A DNA stretch of 64,000 bases from Chitinophagaceae bacterium (lineage in GTDB: Bacteria > Bacteroidota > Bacteroidia > Chitinophagales > Chitinophagaceae): assembly GCA_947454235.1 (NCBI GenBank), contig CANGIY010000001.1, positions 434,001 to 498,000 of the forward strand. The letters are read 5' to 3'. Shown here in pieces: positions 19,434 through 28,487 of the stretch; the stretch's first letter is position 1, and the number at the start of each line of letters is the position of its first letter. The translations under genes and the position numbers were made by a program. The notes beneath the pieces are model-generated. The model saw only the letters and a list, made by a program, of their open reading frames with translations, ran no database searches and had not been told where the DNA came from.

Positions 19434-20846
19434 GTGAAGAAATTTATAGATAAACTAAAGAATATCTGGAGTATTGAAGAGCTTCGTAACCGTATCGTGT
19501 TTACCTTCATTTTAGTGTTGGTTTACCGTATTGGCTGCTACATTACTTTGCCAGGTATCAACCCTAAAATCGTAGAGGAAGCGAGTAAATCAAACACAAA
19601 CGGAGGTCTTTTGGGCATCCTTAATATGTTTGCAGGTGGTGCCTTCCAACGTGGTTCTATCTTTGCATTGGGTGTAATGCCATATATCTCTGCTTCAATT
19701 TTTATGCAACTTGCAGGTATCATTGTACCTCAGGTTCAAAAACTGCAAAGGGAAGAGAGTGGTAGAAGAAAAATTAATCAATATACAAGGTATATTACTG
19801 TTATTGTTACTGCACTTCAATCTAGTGCTTATGTAACTTATTTGTTGAGTACTCAACCTTTCGCAGGTGCTATCAGCCCTGATGAAAGTCACTTTACGTT
19901 CTGGTTATCTACAGTAGTTGTTCTTACTGCAGGTACTTTGTTCGTAATGTGGATGGGTGAAAGGATCACAGAGAAGGGTATTGGTAATGGTACGTCTTTG
20001 TTAATCATGGTTGGTATCTTGGGTCGTTTTCCGGCTGCAATCAGAGAAGAATTCCTTAGCCAAACTGCAACAGGTGCAGGTGCAGGTGGTTACATCATTT
20101 TGCTTGTTGAGATGGTAATCTTCGTTGCTGTAGTTATGGGGCTTATCCTTCTTACTCAAGGTACACGTCGCATTCCTTTGAACTACGCAAGGCAATTGGT
20201 GTCAAATGCTAATACAAAAGACCTTTCTGGTAGCCGTGATTTTATTCCATTGAAAGTGAATTCAGCTGGTGTAATGCCAATTATCTTCGCTCAGGCAATG
20301 ATGTTCATCCCTACTGTGTTCAGAGGTTTTGCTACTAGCGATGGTGCTACTGGGTTCTTCAATGCGATTGCTGATAATAAGTCTGCTACTTACAACATCG
20401 TATATTGCGTTCTTGTAATTGCATTTACTTATTTCTACACTGCGTTGATTTTTAACCCAACTGAAATTTCTGATAACCTGAAACGTAACAACAGTTTCAT
20501 TCCGGGTGTTAAACCAGGAGAAGATACTGCTAACTATGTTGCAACTATCATGGATAGAATCACTTTACCGGGTGCTGTATTCTTAGCTATCGCTGGTATT
20601 CTTCCAAGTATTGCTTCTTTGTTGCACGTTTCTAACAACTTCTCTTATTTCTACGGTGGTACTTCAATGTTAATTGGTGTAGGTGTAATTCTTGACACGT
20701 TACAGCAAGTTGAAAGCTATTTGTTGATGAACCATTACGATGGTTTGATGAAGAATGGTCGTATTACAGGAAGAAACGCTACTGCCGATCAGGCTACTGC
20801 TTTGAGAGGCGCAGCTCCAACAAATTCTAAGGGCATCTCTGCTTAA
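19434..20846 (+). CDS. secY: protein translocase subunit SecY
   Basis: 470 residues with ten predicted membrane spans. The N-terminus is KKFIDKLKNIWSIEELRNRI; the plug-region motif is LGVMPYISASIFMQL, and the cytosolic-loop segment GRRKINQYTRY is present. SecY forms the Sec channel that passes the signal-peptide proteins encoded in this window. The GTG at 19434 is chosen because the alternative in-frame TTG at 19374 falls inside the terminator hairpin and adds 20 residues unlike any SecY. A second hairpin follows the stop codon. Confidence 0.96.
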   Translation: MKKFIDKLKNIWSIEELRNRIVFTFILVLVYRIGCYITLPGINPKIVEEASKSNTNGGLLGILNMFAGGAFQRGSIFALGVMPYISASIFMQLAGIIVPQVQKLQREESGRRKINQYTRYITVIVTALQSSAYVTYLLSTQPFAGAISPDESHFTFWLSTVVVLTAGTLFVMWMGERITEKGIGNGTSLLIMVGILGRFPAAIREEFLSQTATGAGAGGYIILLVEMVIFVAVVMGLILLTQGTRRIPLNYARQLVSNANTKDLSGSRDFIPLKVNSAGVMPIIFAQAMMFIPTVFRGFATSDGATGFFNAIADNKSATYNIVYCVLVIAFTYFYTALIFNPTEISDNLKRNNSFIPGVKPGEDTANYVATIMDRITLPGAVFLAIAGILPSIASLLHVSNNFSYFYGGTSMLIGVGVILDTLQQVESYLLMNHYDGLMKNGRITGRNATADQATALRGAAPTNSKGISA

Positions 20847-20858
20847 TTTTATTTTTAC

Positions 20859-20909
20859 AACGGTAAGTCTGTTTGAACTTTTTAAGTCAAAAGGCTTACC
20901 GTTTTTTTA
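20859..20909 (+). terminator. terminator-like hairpin between secY and map
   Basis: The outer stem AACGGTAAG (20859-20867) pairs with CTTACCGTT (20895-20903). Inside it, TTGAACTT/AAGTCAA forms a second stem with one bulge. A run of seven T follows. The map ATG lies only about 12 bases after the T-run, so map needs read-through or its own start signal. Confidence 0.65.
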
Positions 20910-20921
20910 TTGAATCAATTT

Positions 20922-21746
20922 ATGATTTTTTACAGGAATCACGACGAAATTGAACTCATTAGGCACAGTGCCCAAATGGTTTCAGCAACACTCACCGAGG
21001 TATCTAAAATGCTTAAGCCGGGAATTACTACACTTTCCATTGATAAAATGGCTGAGCAGTTTATTCGCGATAATGGTGGGGTGCCTTCTTTCAAAGGATA
21101 CGGTGGTTTCCCATTCTCACTTTGTATTTCCGTGAATGAAGTTGTGGTGCATGGTTTTCCAAGTGAGTATGAACTCAAAGACGGTGATATAATATCAGTT
21201 GATTGTGGTGTTTATAAAAATGGGTTCCACGGAGATTCGGCTTATACTTTTGCAATTGGTGATGTTAAGCCTGAAGTACTGAGACTTTTGAGAATTACGA
21301 AAGAGTCTCTTTATAGAGGAATTGCGCAAGCAGCCGATAACAACCGAGTTGGCGACATTTCTTTTGCTGTTGAGAATTTCTGTAGCCGCGAGAATAACTA
21401 CGGTGTAGTACGTGAATTGGTAGGTCATGGAGTTGGTAGGCAATTGCATGAAGAGCCTCAAGTACCAAACTACGGTCGCAGAGGAGACGGTAAGAAATTG
21501 AGAGAAGGAATGGTGATTGCTATTGAGCCTATGATTAATCTGGGTGTGAAAGAGGTTTATACAAAAGAAGATGGCTGGACTGTAGTTACTAAAGACGGAA
21601 AACCATCAGCACACTTTGAGCATACTACAGCTATTAGAAAAAGAGCAGGTGAGCCTTTATCTACTTTTAAAAATATTGAGGAAGCAGAGCAAGCAAACAA
21701 GGAATTGAATTCTAGCTACTATCTTTCAGCATCAACAGCCAGTTAA
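20922..21746 (+). CDS. map: type I methionine aminopeptidase
   Basis: 274 residues beginning MIFYRNHDEIELIRHSAQ. It removes N-terminal methionine from nascent proteins, acting after peptide deformylase (def at 61508). Metal ligands are visible in DCGVYKNGFHGDSAYTF (two Asp), GHGVGRQLHEEP (His), AIEPMI (Glu) and FEHTTAI (Glu). The ATG at 20922 gives the family N-terminus; the TTG at 20910 is just after the terminator T-run. infA, which usually follows, is absent. The stop codon directly abuts that of the convergent gene at 21747. Confidence 0.96.
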   Translation: MIFYRNHDEIELIRHSAQMVSATLTEVSKMLKPGITTLSIDKMAEQFIRDNGGVPSFKGYGGFPFSLCISVNEVVVHGFPSEYELKDGDIISVDCGVYKNGFHGDSAYTFAIGDVKPEVLRLLRITKESLYRGIAQAADNNRVGDISFAVENFCSRENNYGVVRELVGHGVGRQLHEEPQVPNYGRRGDGKKLREGMVIAIEPMINLGVKEVYTKEDGWTVVTKDGKPSAHFEHTTAIRKRAGEPLSTFKNIEEAEQANKELNSSYYLSASTAS

Positions 21747-22277
21747 TTACCAGGTTGATTTACTGCCAAGTTGTTTTCGAATAAACTTATAACTATTGTT
21801 GGGTACCGGAGTAAAAACGCTCCTACCCAACAATTTTCTTTTTGAGTACATTGTTTCTTTTAGACCGTTATTTATGGGTAAGAAAATTGTTTTTCCATAT
21901 CCATTTTCGCCATACATCTCAACAATAACACTGTCGCCCGAAACAGTGTACGCACCATAGAATCCAAACTTTAAATCTTCAATTGCGTCCGGCATAGGGA
22001 AGCTGCAATAGTCGCCACTTAGGTATGTCCTGCCATTTTCGAAGAATCGTATGAATTTATATCGCGGTGTGCCATCATTTGATTGGGGCATACACATATA
22101 GATACCGTTGGTTTTAACCAGAGAGGTGTCGGTATGGAAAGCATGTTTTTTGTTGATTGTAAACCTGAATTTTTCCTTAGTACAATATTTGCCGCAAGGT
22201 TGCCCATGGCATCTGTTGTCGATACCTACTGTAAGGAAGAAAATTATTGTAACGATGTTTTTTAGTCCGGCAGACAT
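21747..22277 (-). CDS. hypothetical secreted protein
   Basis: 176 residues from the ATG at 22277. A hydrophobic N-terminus (about residues 6-18) resembles a signal peptide or single anchor, followed by a cysteine-containing segment (RCHGQPCGKYC). The remainder has alternating beta-like stretches (YKFIRFFENGRTYLSGDYC and DSVIVEMYGENGYGKTIFLPI) like small lipocalin-type or beta-barrel periplasmic proteins. No family was recognised. It is convergent with map with no intervening base. A TTG at 22289 would extend it by four residues. Confidence 0.6.
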   Translation of the reverse strand: MSAGLKNIVTIIFFLTVGIDNRCHGQPCGKYCTKEKFRFTINKKHAFHTDTSLVKTNGIYMCMPQSNDGTPRYKFIRFFENGRTYLSGDYCSFPMPDAIEDLKFGFYGAYTVSGDSVIVEMYGENGYGKTIFLPINNGLKETMYSKRKLLGRSVFTPVPNNSYKFIRKQLGSKSTW

Positions 22278-22353
22278 AACTGTCAACAAGATATAGGTTT
22301 AAATTGCAAAACTGAAATTTTCAGTCTAGGGAATTTTCAAGTACAGAGAATAC

Positions 22354-22361
22354 TATTTTTG
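22354..22361 (+). promoter_or_regulatory. -7 element TATTTTTG upstream of the T9SS gene at 22412
   Basis: Exact TAnnTTTG match, 51 bases before the ATG. Confidence 0.45.
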
Positions 22362-22411
22362 TCGGTTGATTTTAAACCTTTTAACCAGTTAGTTATCAAA
22401 ATACAGATTTT

Positions 22412-23494
22412 ATGAAAAGAATGAACAAAGTTTTATTGGCTGTGGTTGCTTGTGCAACTGTGTTTGCTGCGAGCGCAAAGACAAAGAGTACACATTCGGT
22501 TTCAACTTCCCATTTGCGTACACTTAATCGTACGACTGCAACCGGCGATACCGTGATGTTAATGAACGTTACAGCTGCTGATACGCCTACGCTTTATCTT
22601 GCCGGAACCAATACTGACAGTGGATTTGTTGCCGGTATTGATGCTTACGGAGACAAGGGTTATGCCGAAAGATATGATTTTGGTACATCAGACAGTAGTT
22701 TGAAAATTATTGGTGTTATGACTCTGTTTGGTGGCAGGTACAGCCCGACTACTACAAAGACAGTTTCTTTAAATTGTTGGTCAATGGCTCCACAATCGGC
22801 AACTGCATTTACAAATGTGTACAATTCTGGTTTGCCTGATGCGTCTTTGGCCTCATTGACGGTTCCTGTTCCGCAACTCGGAATTAGGTCGACTAGTTCG
22901 GTGTCAGATACTTTCAAGACATTTTTGTTCCCAACCCCTACTGCCTATTTGAATCAATCGTTTTTTGTAGGCTATACTATCAATTACGATGCAACAGATT
23001 TTGGTGGCGATACTTTGGGTTTGTATCAATCTCGAGATGGTGCTCGTACCAGTGACCTTTATACAATATCAGGAACTGATACAATTATCAACAACCAGAA
23101 CGTAACTATGTATGACGATGGCAACTGGTATGATAACGCACTTGATAATTTCTTCCTCAGTAACGACTTTTTCATTTTCCCAATTGCGATTGTAAGAGAA
23201 ACAACTGGAATTCATGGACTGACCAAGAATAACTTGACTTTCTATGGTGCAGCGCCTAATCCGGCAGCGAATGCAACATCAATTAAAATTGCAATAATGA
23301 AAGGAACTGATGTTGCAGTTACTGTTTTTGACATGAGCGGTAAGTGTCTAATCACTCAGAATTTCAATCACTTACAAGCCGGTGAGCAAAAGCTTGAAAT
23401 CAATACCTCTAATTTGGTTAATGGGAGCTATCTCTACCTCGTTAAAACTTCTGAGGGCGATGGTATTGCCAGTAAGTTAGAAGTTGCGAAATAG
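22412..23494 (+). CDS. secreted protein with C-terminal T9SS sorting domain
   Basis: 360 residues. A signal peptide (MKRMNKVLLAVVACATVFAASA) is followed by a central beta-rich region without a recognised domain. A type A T9SS sorting domain covers about the last 85 residues (FYGAAPNPAANATSI, VTVFDMSGKCL, LVNGSYLYLVKTSEG). It is expected to cross the inner membrane by Sec and the outer membrane by the type IX system. Monocistronic, with its own promoter element and a strong terminator. Function unknown. Confidence 0.8.
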   Translation: MKRMNKVLLAVVACATVFAASAKTKSTHSVSTSHLRTLNRTTATGDTVMLMNVTAADTPTLYLAGTNTDSGFVAGIDAYGDKGYAERYDFGTSDSSLKIIGVMTLFGGRYSPTTTKTVSLNCWSMAPQSATAFTNVYNSGLPDASLASLTVPVPQLGIRSTSSVSDTFKTFLFPTPTAYLNQSFFVGYTINYDATDFGGDTLGLYQSRDGARTSDLYTISGTDTIINNQNVTMYDDGNWYDNALDNFFLSNDFFIFPIAIVRETTGIHGLTKNNLTFYGAAPNPAANATSIKIAIMKGTDVAVTVFDMSGKCLITQNFNHLQAGEQKLEINTSNLVNGSYLYLVKTSEGDGIASKLEVAK

Positions 23495-23525
23495 TTTATA
23501 AATAATTTCTTCTTTGTTTGTGTTT

Positions 23526-23561
23526 CCGTCGGGTCTTCGTGCCCGGCGGTTTATTTTTTTT
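23526..23561 (+). terminator. intrinsic terminator after the T9SS gene
   Basis: An 8-bp GC-rich stem CCGTCGGG (23526-23533) / CCCGGCGG (23542-23549) with one G-U pair, followed by TTTATTTTTTTT. Confidence 0.8.
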
Positions 23562-23642
23562 AGGTAGTTGGTTGAAAATAAACTTGTTTGTTAAAAACAT
23601 TTAGGAAGCTGAATGCAATATAAATATTGGGTAATTAGTTGT

Positions 23643-23650
23643 TACTTTTG
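23643..23650 (+). promoter_or_regulatory. -7 element TACTTTTG upstream of lepB
   Basis: Exact TAnnTTTG match, 30 bases before the lepB ATG at 23680 and downstream of the terminator at 23526. Confidence 0.5.
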
Positions 23651-23679
23651 ACGCACACAATAATATCGCTGAAAGAAAA

Positions 23680-24870
23680 ATGGCATTTTTTAATAAGAAA
23701 ACATCTGAAGAAAAAGCAGCAAAGCCACCCAAGCCGGTTTGGCGCGAATGGGTTGATGCAGCATTGTTTGCAATTGTTGCTGCAACACTTATACGTACAT
23801 TTATTTTTGAAGCCTACACCATTCCTTCAGGTTCTATGGAAGGTAGCATGTTGATTAATGACTACCTTTTTGTAAGCAAGCTTTCATACGGTCCACGTGT
23901 TCCTAATACTCCGTTGGCTATTCCTTTGGTACATAATACTATGCCTTTGTTTGGCGGTAAATCGTACACTGATGCTGTTCAGTGGGATTACCATAGAATG
24001 TGGGGCTTTGGCAGCGTTGAAAGAAACGATGTTGTGGTGTTCAACTTCCCGGCAGGTGATACAGCTATGGTTGATAGACCGGCTGATGATTATTATAGAG
24101 AACTAAGAGAGGCTTTCGGTGGAGACCGTGAAGCGCTTAAAGGAGCTCACCAGCTAGTTTACAGACCGGTTGATAAAAAAGAAAACTACATTAAACGTTG
24201 TGTTGGTATACCAGGTGATAAAATTGAAGTTAAAGATGCCATTGTTTGGGTAAATGACCAGCCATCCGTAAGGTTCCCTCATCAAAAAAAGACTTACAAG
24301 GTTTCGGGTACTTCATTATCAATCAGTCAATACCTTATAGATAATGATATTGAGTCGGTGGAAAGAAATTATTATTTGTTGGAGAACAAGCAATATGACG
24401 AAATGAAAGCCATGGCAGGTTGTGTAGTTGAGCCAGCAATCGCTCCTAAAGGGCAGGTGAGGGAAATCAGTGTGTTTCCGTTTGATACGGTCAACTTCAA
24501 GTTCAACCGCGATAACTTCGGACCTATCATGATTCCAAAAGGTGGAACTTCGGTTACACTTACACCTCAAAATATTGCGCTTTACAGAAGGATTATAGCC
24601 AACTATGAACACAATAAGCTCGAAGAAAAAGACGGCAAGATTTTCATCAACGGTAAAGAATCTAATTCTTACACATTCAAGATGGATTACTATTGGATGA
24701 TGGGTGATAACCGTGACAATTCACTCGATAGCCGTTATTGGGGATTTGTTCCTGTTGATCACGTAGTTGGTAAGGCTTGGTTCGTTTGGTTCAGCTATTC
24801 TAAAGATGGCATTCTCAAAGGGCTGAGGTGGAACAGGTTATTCAGAAGTGTACACTCACTTGAAAAATAG
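23680..24870 (+). CDS. lepB: signal peptidase I
   Basis: 396 residues. One membrane span (about 28-42) is followed by the catalytic serine motif YTIPSGSMEGSM (Ser52). The catalytic lysine lies in YIKRCVGIPGDKIEV (Lys172), and box E is MGDNRDNSLDSRYWGFVP near residue 345. It cleaves signal peptides of exported proteins on the periplasmic face. The protein is longer than the E. coli enzyme because of insertions between the Ser and Lys boxes (about 75-165) and between the Lys box and box E (about 200-330). dapD follows after 76 bases on the same strand. Confidence 0.93.
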   Translation: MAFFNKKTSEEKAAKPPKPVWREWVDAALFAIVAATLIRTFIFEAYTIPSGSMEGSMLINDYLFVSKLSYGPRVPNTPLAIPLVHNTMPLFGGKSYTDAVQWDYHRMWGFGSVERNDVVVFNFPAGDTAMVDRPADDYYRELREAFGGDREALKGAHQLVYRPVDKKENYIKRCVGIPGDKIEVKDAIVWVNDQPSVRFPHQKKTYKVSGTSLSISQYLIDNDIESVERNYYLLENKQYDEMKAMAGCVVEPAIAPKGQVREISVFPFDTVNFKFNRDNFGPIMIPKGGTSVTLTPQNIALYRRIIANYEHNKLEEKDGKIFINGKESNSYTFKMDYYWMMGDNRDNSLDSRYWGFVPVDHVVGKAWFVWFSYSKDGILKGLRWNRLFRSVHSLEK

Positions 24871-24946
24871 TAGCAAGACTGCGTACACAACTTATGCAGC
24901 TAGTTGCTAGTTAATAACATTTTGACAGAAGGAAACGATTAGTAAT

Positions 24947-25765
24947 ATGGTATTTCATTGGAGGCAGGAAATTGAGGCTGCATTCGAAAACAGGGCATTG
25001 CTCAAAGAAGAAAGGTATTCAAACGCTGTGAAAAGCGTAATTGAAGAAGTTGACAAAGGCAGACTAAGAGTGGCGATGGAAACTGCTGATGGCTGGCAAA
25101 CTCAGGAATGGGTGAAAAAAGCGATCCTGCTGTACTTTGGTGTTCAACCTATGCAAACCTGGGAAATGCCGCCTTTTGAATTCCATGACAAAATGTTGCT
25201 GAAGTCAGGTTATGCCGAATTGGGCGTGCGTGCGGTACCACATGCTGTTGCCCGCTACGGTGCATACATTGCCAAGGGTGTAATACTCATGCCTTCATAC
25301 GTAAACATAGGTGCTTATGTCGATGAAGGTACAATGGTTGACACGTGGGCTACTGTGGGTTCTTGCGCTCAAATTGGTAAGAATGTTCACCTGAGTGGTG
25401 GCGTTGGTATTGGTGGTGTGTTAGAGCCGCTTCAGGCCTCTCCGGTAATCATCGAAGATGGCTGCTTCATTGGGTCGCGCTGCATTGTTGTTGAAGGGGT
25501 AATTGTTGAAAAAGAAGCAGTGCTTGGTGCCAATGTTGTACTTACACAATCAACAAAAATTATTGATGTAACTGGTCCAAAGCCTGTTGAGTGGAAGGGT
25601 AGAATTCCTGCACGCAGCGTGGTAATTCCGGGTAGCTACACTAAGAAGTTTCCGGCAGGGGATTATCAGGTGAATTGCGCTCTGGTGATTGGTACCCGTA
25701 AGCCATCAACCGACTTGAAAACAAGCCTTAACGATGCGTTGAGGGAGTTTAATGTTTCCGTTTAG
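24947..25765 (+). CDS. dapD: 2,3,4,5-tetrahydropyridine-2,6-dicarboxylate N-succinyltransferase
   Basis: 272 residues. An N-terminal helical domain precedes a left-handed beta-helix of hexapeptide repeats (GAYIAKGVILMPSYVNIGAYVDEG, about residues 103-127). The DapD-specific segment VGIGGVLEPLQASPVIIEDGCFIGSR lies at about 148-173. It transfers succinyl from succinyl-CoA to tetrahydrodipicolinate in lysine and diaminopimelate synthesis, and so feeds peptidoglycan (compare murF in this window). The mscS-like gene follows 20 bases later. Confidence 0.93.
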   Translation: MVFHWRQEIEAAFENRALLKEERYSNAVKSVIEEVDKGRLRVAMETADGWQTQEWVKKAILLYFGVQPMQTWEMPPFEFHDKMLLKSGYAELGVRAVPHAVARYGAYIAKGVILMPSYVNIGAYVDEGTMVDTWATVGSCAQIGKNVHLSGGVGIGGVLEPLQASPVIIEDGCFIGSRCIVVEGVIVEKEAVLGANVVLTQSTKIIDVTGPKPVEWKGRIPARSVVIPGSYTKKFPAGDYQVNCALVIGTRKPSTDLKTSLNDALREFNVSV

Positions 25766-25785
25766 ATTTTAGTAGACCTACCAAT

Positions 25786-26904
25786 ATGCGCGATAATTAC
25801 TGGCAACATTTCTTTAGTCAGGAGTTCCTGAATGAGAAGCTGGAGAATTATTGCTGGTTTGTAGGTATAATATTGCTCACATTTATACTGAAAAAGCCGG
25901 TATCGAAATTACTAGCTCGTATTTTCAGTAAAATAGCTGCGCGTTTCCAATATCAGCATTACAAGCAAAAAATAAACGAATACCTTTCGACACCGGTAGA
26001 AAGATTGTTGCAGACTGTTTTGTTTTACGTCGCGGCAAACAGGATTTCGGGGGCACTTAACTCCATTAATTTCGACAAGCACTTTTACATTGGTAAGCGT
26101 GTAACCATCGATTTTAGCTTAGGTGAGTTGGTCGATATGGTGTTTCTATTCCTCTTCATCTTGTTTGTTGCAAGGGTGATTACCCGCTTGCTTGATTTTA
26201 GTTTTTACCTGCGCCTTTCATCGGCAGATGCAAAGAAAGACCAACTGGAAGCACAGTTGCTGCCATTGATGAATGAGATCTTGAAAATGGTTGTTTGGAC
26301 CATTGCCATTTTCTCAGTTATGGGCTTTGTGTTTCATGTCAATGTGCCGGCAATTATTACCGGACTAGGTATTGGTGGTGTGGCTATTGCGCTCGCAAGC
26401 AAGGAGACTGTAGAGAACTTTTTTGCAGCTTTCACCTTGCTGTCTGACAAACCTTTTATCACAGGCGATTTAATAAAGGCTGGAGATGTAGAAGGTGTCG
26501 TTGAAAAAATCGGATTTAGAAGCACAAGGGTCAGACATTCTGACGGTAGCGCATACATTGTTCCGAACCAACGCCTGGTAAGCCAGAATTTGGTGAATCT
26601 TTCAAATAGGAGCCAACGCGGTGTCAAACTGGTTTTGAACGTCAGGTATTCTACCGAGAACAAAAGTCTCGATGGCATGGTGAACGCCTTGAAAAATGCA
26701 TTAGAGCAACATACCCCAATTGTTGCACCAGTAAGTGTTTACCTTGATGTGTTTGATAAAGAAACTTTGCAAGTAGTGGTGTTTTATCATTTGCCGCACC
26801 CGTTACCTGATGGCAAGGATCTCTTTCAGATTAAAAATGAAATCAACATATTGATTCATAAAACAGCGACGCAGCATGCCGAGTTGGGAGTGAAGCCTGT
26901 TTAG
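25786..26904 (+). CDS. MscS-family mechanosensitive ion channel
   Basis: 372 residues with four apparent membrane spans (about 20-35, 65-85, 108-130, 165-185). The MscS pore helix and beta domain follow: ITGLGIGGVAIALASKETVENFFA (about 191-214), then DKPFITGDLIKAGDVEGVVEKIGFRSTRV and the VPNQRLVSQNLVNLSNR motif. Such channels release solutes during hypo-osmotic shock. It is longer at the N-terminus than E. coli MscS (286 residues), as in many Bacteroidota homologues. Probably co-transcribed with dapD. Confidence 0.88.
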   Translation: MRDNYWQHFFSQEFLNEKLENYCWFVGIILLTFILKKPVSKLLARIFSKIAARFQYQHYKQKINEYLSTPVERLLQTVLFYVAANRISGALNSINFDKHFYIGKRVTIDFSLGELVDMVFLFLFILFVARVITRLLDFSFYLRLSSADAKKDQLEAQLLPLMNEILKMVVWTIAIFSVMGFVFHVNVPAIITGLGIGGVAIALASKETVENFFAAFTLLSDKPFITGDLIKAGDVEGVVEKIGFRSTRVRHSDGSAYIVPNQRLVSQNLVNLSNRSQRGVKLVLNVRYSTENKSLDGMVNALKNALEQHTPIVAPVSVYLDVFDKETLQVVVFYHLPHPLPDGKDLFQIKNEINILIHKTATQHAELGVKPV

Positions 26905-26948
26905 TAAAAGTCTTCGTAACCAAAGTCTTGGGAATGTAAGATTATTAG

Positions 26949-26956
26949 TATTTTTG
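26949..26956 (+). promoter_or_regulatory. -7 element TATTTTTG upstream of the response regulator
   Basis: Exact TAnnTTTG match, 22 bases before the ATG at 26978. It implies a short leader. Confidence 0.5.
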
Positions 26957-26977
26957 CACCAGAATTTTAAAGTAGTA

Positions 26978-27337
26978 ATGAAAATCCAGATTATTGACGA
27001 CGAACCGATACATAATTTTATTACTACCAGATTACTTCGGCAGATAGCCCCCCAATTGGAATTATTAGAATTTATTGATCCAGCCGAAGCCTTCGCCAAT
27101 TTAAAAACCGTTCGACCCGATTTAATACTATTAGATTTGAATATGCCTAAATTAAACGGGTGGGAGTTTTTAGATAAAATGGGAGATGAGGGATTAACAA
27201 ATGAAGTAGTGATACTTACGTCTTCTGTGAGCCATTACGACCACACTAAAGCCAGGGAATATAAAAACGTACTTGAGTGTGTTGAAAAACCCATCAAGAA
27301 AGAAAAGCTTCAGGCTATTATCAATCACCTTCAATAG
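26978..27337 (+). CDS. single-domain response regulator
   Basis: 119 residues forming only a receiver domain: acidic pocket DDE at 7-9, phospho-acceptor Asp53 in LILLDLNMPKLNGWEF, Thr/Ser switch at 81-83 (ILTSS), and Lys104-Pro105. There is no output domain, so it probably acts by protein contact (CheY- or Spo0F-like), possibly with the HEAT-like protein encoded 2 bases downstream. No histidine kinase is nearby. The ATG at 26978 is used; a TTG at 26954 lies inside the promoter element. Confidence 0.9.
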   Translation: MKIQIIDDEPIHNFITTRLLRQIAPQLELLEFIDPAEAFANLKTVRPDLILLDLNMPKLNGWEFLDKMGDEGLTNEVVILTSSVSHYDHTKAREYKNVLECVEKPIKKEKLQAIINHLQ

Positions 27338-27339
27338 GC

Positions 27340-27864
27340 ATGGATATAAAGGCAATAATTTCTGACAAGTCAAGAAAGCCGGGTGAGAATATTCAAATAT
27401 TGAGTGGGCTTTTATTGACAGGTGAGTTGAGCATGGAAGCTCACTTTGCTTTTATGAAACAGGCGAAACCAGCCGAGTTGGGGGCATGTATGGAAGCCAT
27501 CGAATTTGCGACACAAACCCGCCCTGAATTAGTTACTAAAGAACTATTTGATTTTATTACCTCGTCTCTGGCGTACCCAAAGGCACCTAGAGTAAAATGG
27601 GAGTCGGCGAAAGTTGTTGCTAACGTTTGTGGGACTTTTTCAGGTGACTTAGATACAGTTATTGTAGCGTTGCTCAAAAACACCATAAATGATGGGACTG
27701 TTGTTCGTTGGGCGGCTGCCACAGCGCTTTCTAAAATAATGTTGTTAAAGTTGCCATACAATGAGTATTTATTACCGGAGGTAGAAAAAATACTGGCTGC
27801 CGAGGAGAAAAACAGCATTAAGAAGATTTATCTCGCCGCAATAAAAAAGATCACAAAAAAGTAA
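27340..27864 (+). CDS. hypothetical HEAT/ARM-like alpha-helical protein paired with response regulator
   Basis: 174 residues predicted almost entirely helical. Repeat-like helix pairs resemble HEAT repeats (PRVKWESAKVVANVCGTF near 90, DGTVVRWAAATALSKIML near 126, KKIYLAAIKKITKK at the end). No catalytic motif is visible. It starts 2 bases after the response regulator stop, so the two are almost certainly co-expressed and may interact. No named family is assigned with confidence. Confidence 0.65.
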   Translation: MDIKAIISDKSRKPGENIQILSGLLLTGELSMEAHFAFMKQAKPAELGACMEAIEFATQTRPELVTKELFDFITSSLAYPKAPRVKWESAKVVANVCGTFSGDLDTVIVALLKNTINDGTVVRWAAATALSKIMLLKLPYNEYLLPEVEKILAAEEKNSIKKIYLAAIKKITKK

Positions 27865-28013
27865 TAGAGTAGGCTCCATCAGCAATCTGAAGGATGAGGT
27901 CATAAAAATTGACCAAGTATACCCCAATAAAAATTCACTCTTACGAATTTTATTTAACTTGCTGCCATTATTAAAATCCTATAGCTGAAAGCAACAGCAA
28001 TTACATTATAAGT

Positions 28014-28487
28014 ATGAAGAAGCTTCTACTATTTATTGTAGGGTTATTTTTTTTGGTCGGCTTTTTCCAGATAAAAGTTTATCAGGATTGGAAGGACATA
28101 AAAATTACAAACCCTGACCCATTTGAGCAATTTAAAGTACAAGATTTGCAGGAGCGCATAAAAATGCGTTTTGGGCCGGCTTGGGAATTGTGCGAGTCGA
28201 TGAAATCGCAAATTGATACTGCAAAAGACCGCGATAGTGCTTTGGTATTGTTACCTCCTAACTCTTACATCGAATCTCAAAACATTCGATTCAATGTGCC
28301 CGAGCCTGCTGTTATTTACTATTTGTGCGGCATCAAGTCTACCTGGACAACAGGTGCTAACGTACAGAAAGCGAATTATGCAGTGGTAGTAGTACCGGGC
28401 AGGGGACTGGCATTTAAGAAAATTGAAGGACCTGCTGAGTTGAAACAACTATTGGAAACTTATAAAAACTATCAACCTGCATTATGA
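28014..28487 (+). CDS. hypothetical membrane-anchored protein
   Basis: 157 residues with a hydrophobic N-terminus (about 3-20) that may be a signal anchor, followed by a soluble, probably periplasmic domain (WKDIKITNPDPFEQFKVQDLQERIKMRFG and onward). No family recognised. Its stop overlaps the start of the next gene (ATGA at 28484), so the two products are probably translationally coupled and work together. Confidence 0.65.
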   Translation: MKKLLLFIVGLFFLVGFFQIKVYQDWKDIKITNPDPFEQFKVQDLQERIKMRFGPAWELCESMKSQIDTAKDRDSALVLLPPNSYIESQNIRFNVPEPAVIYYLCGIKSTWTTGANVQKANYAVVVVPGRGLAFKKIEGPAELKQLLETYKNYQPAL

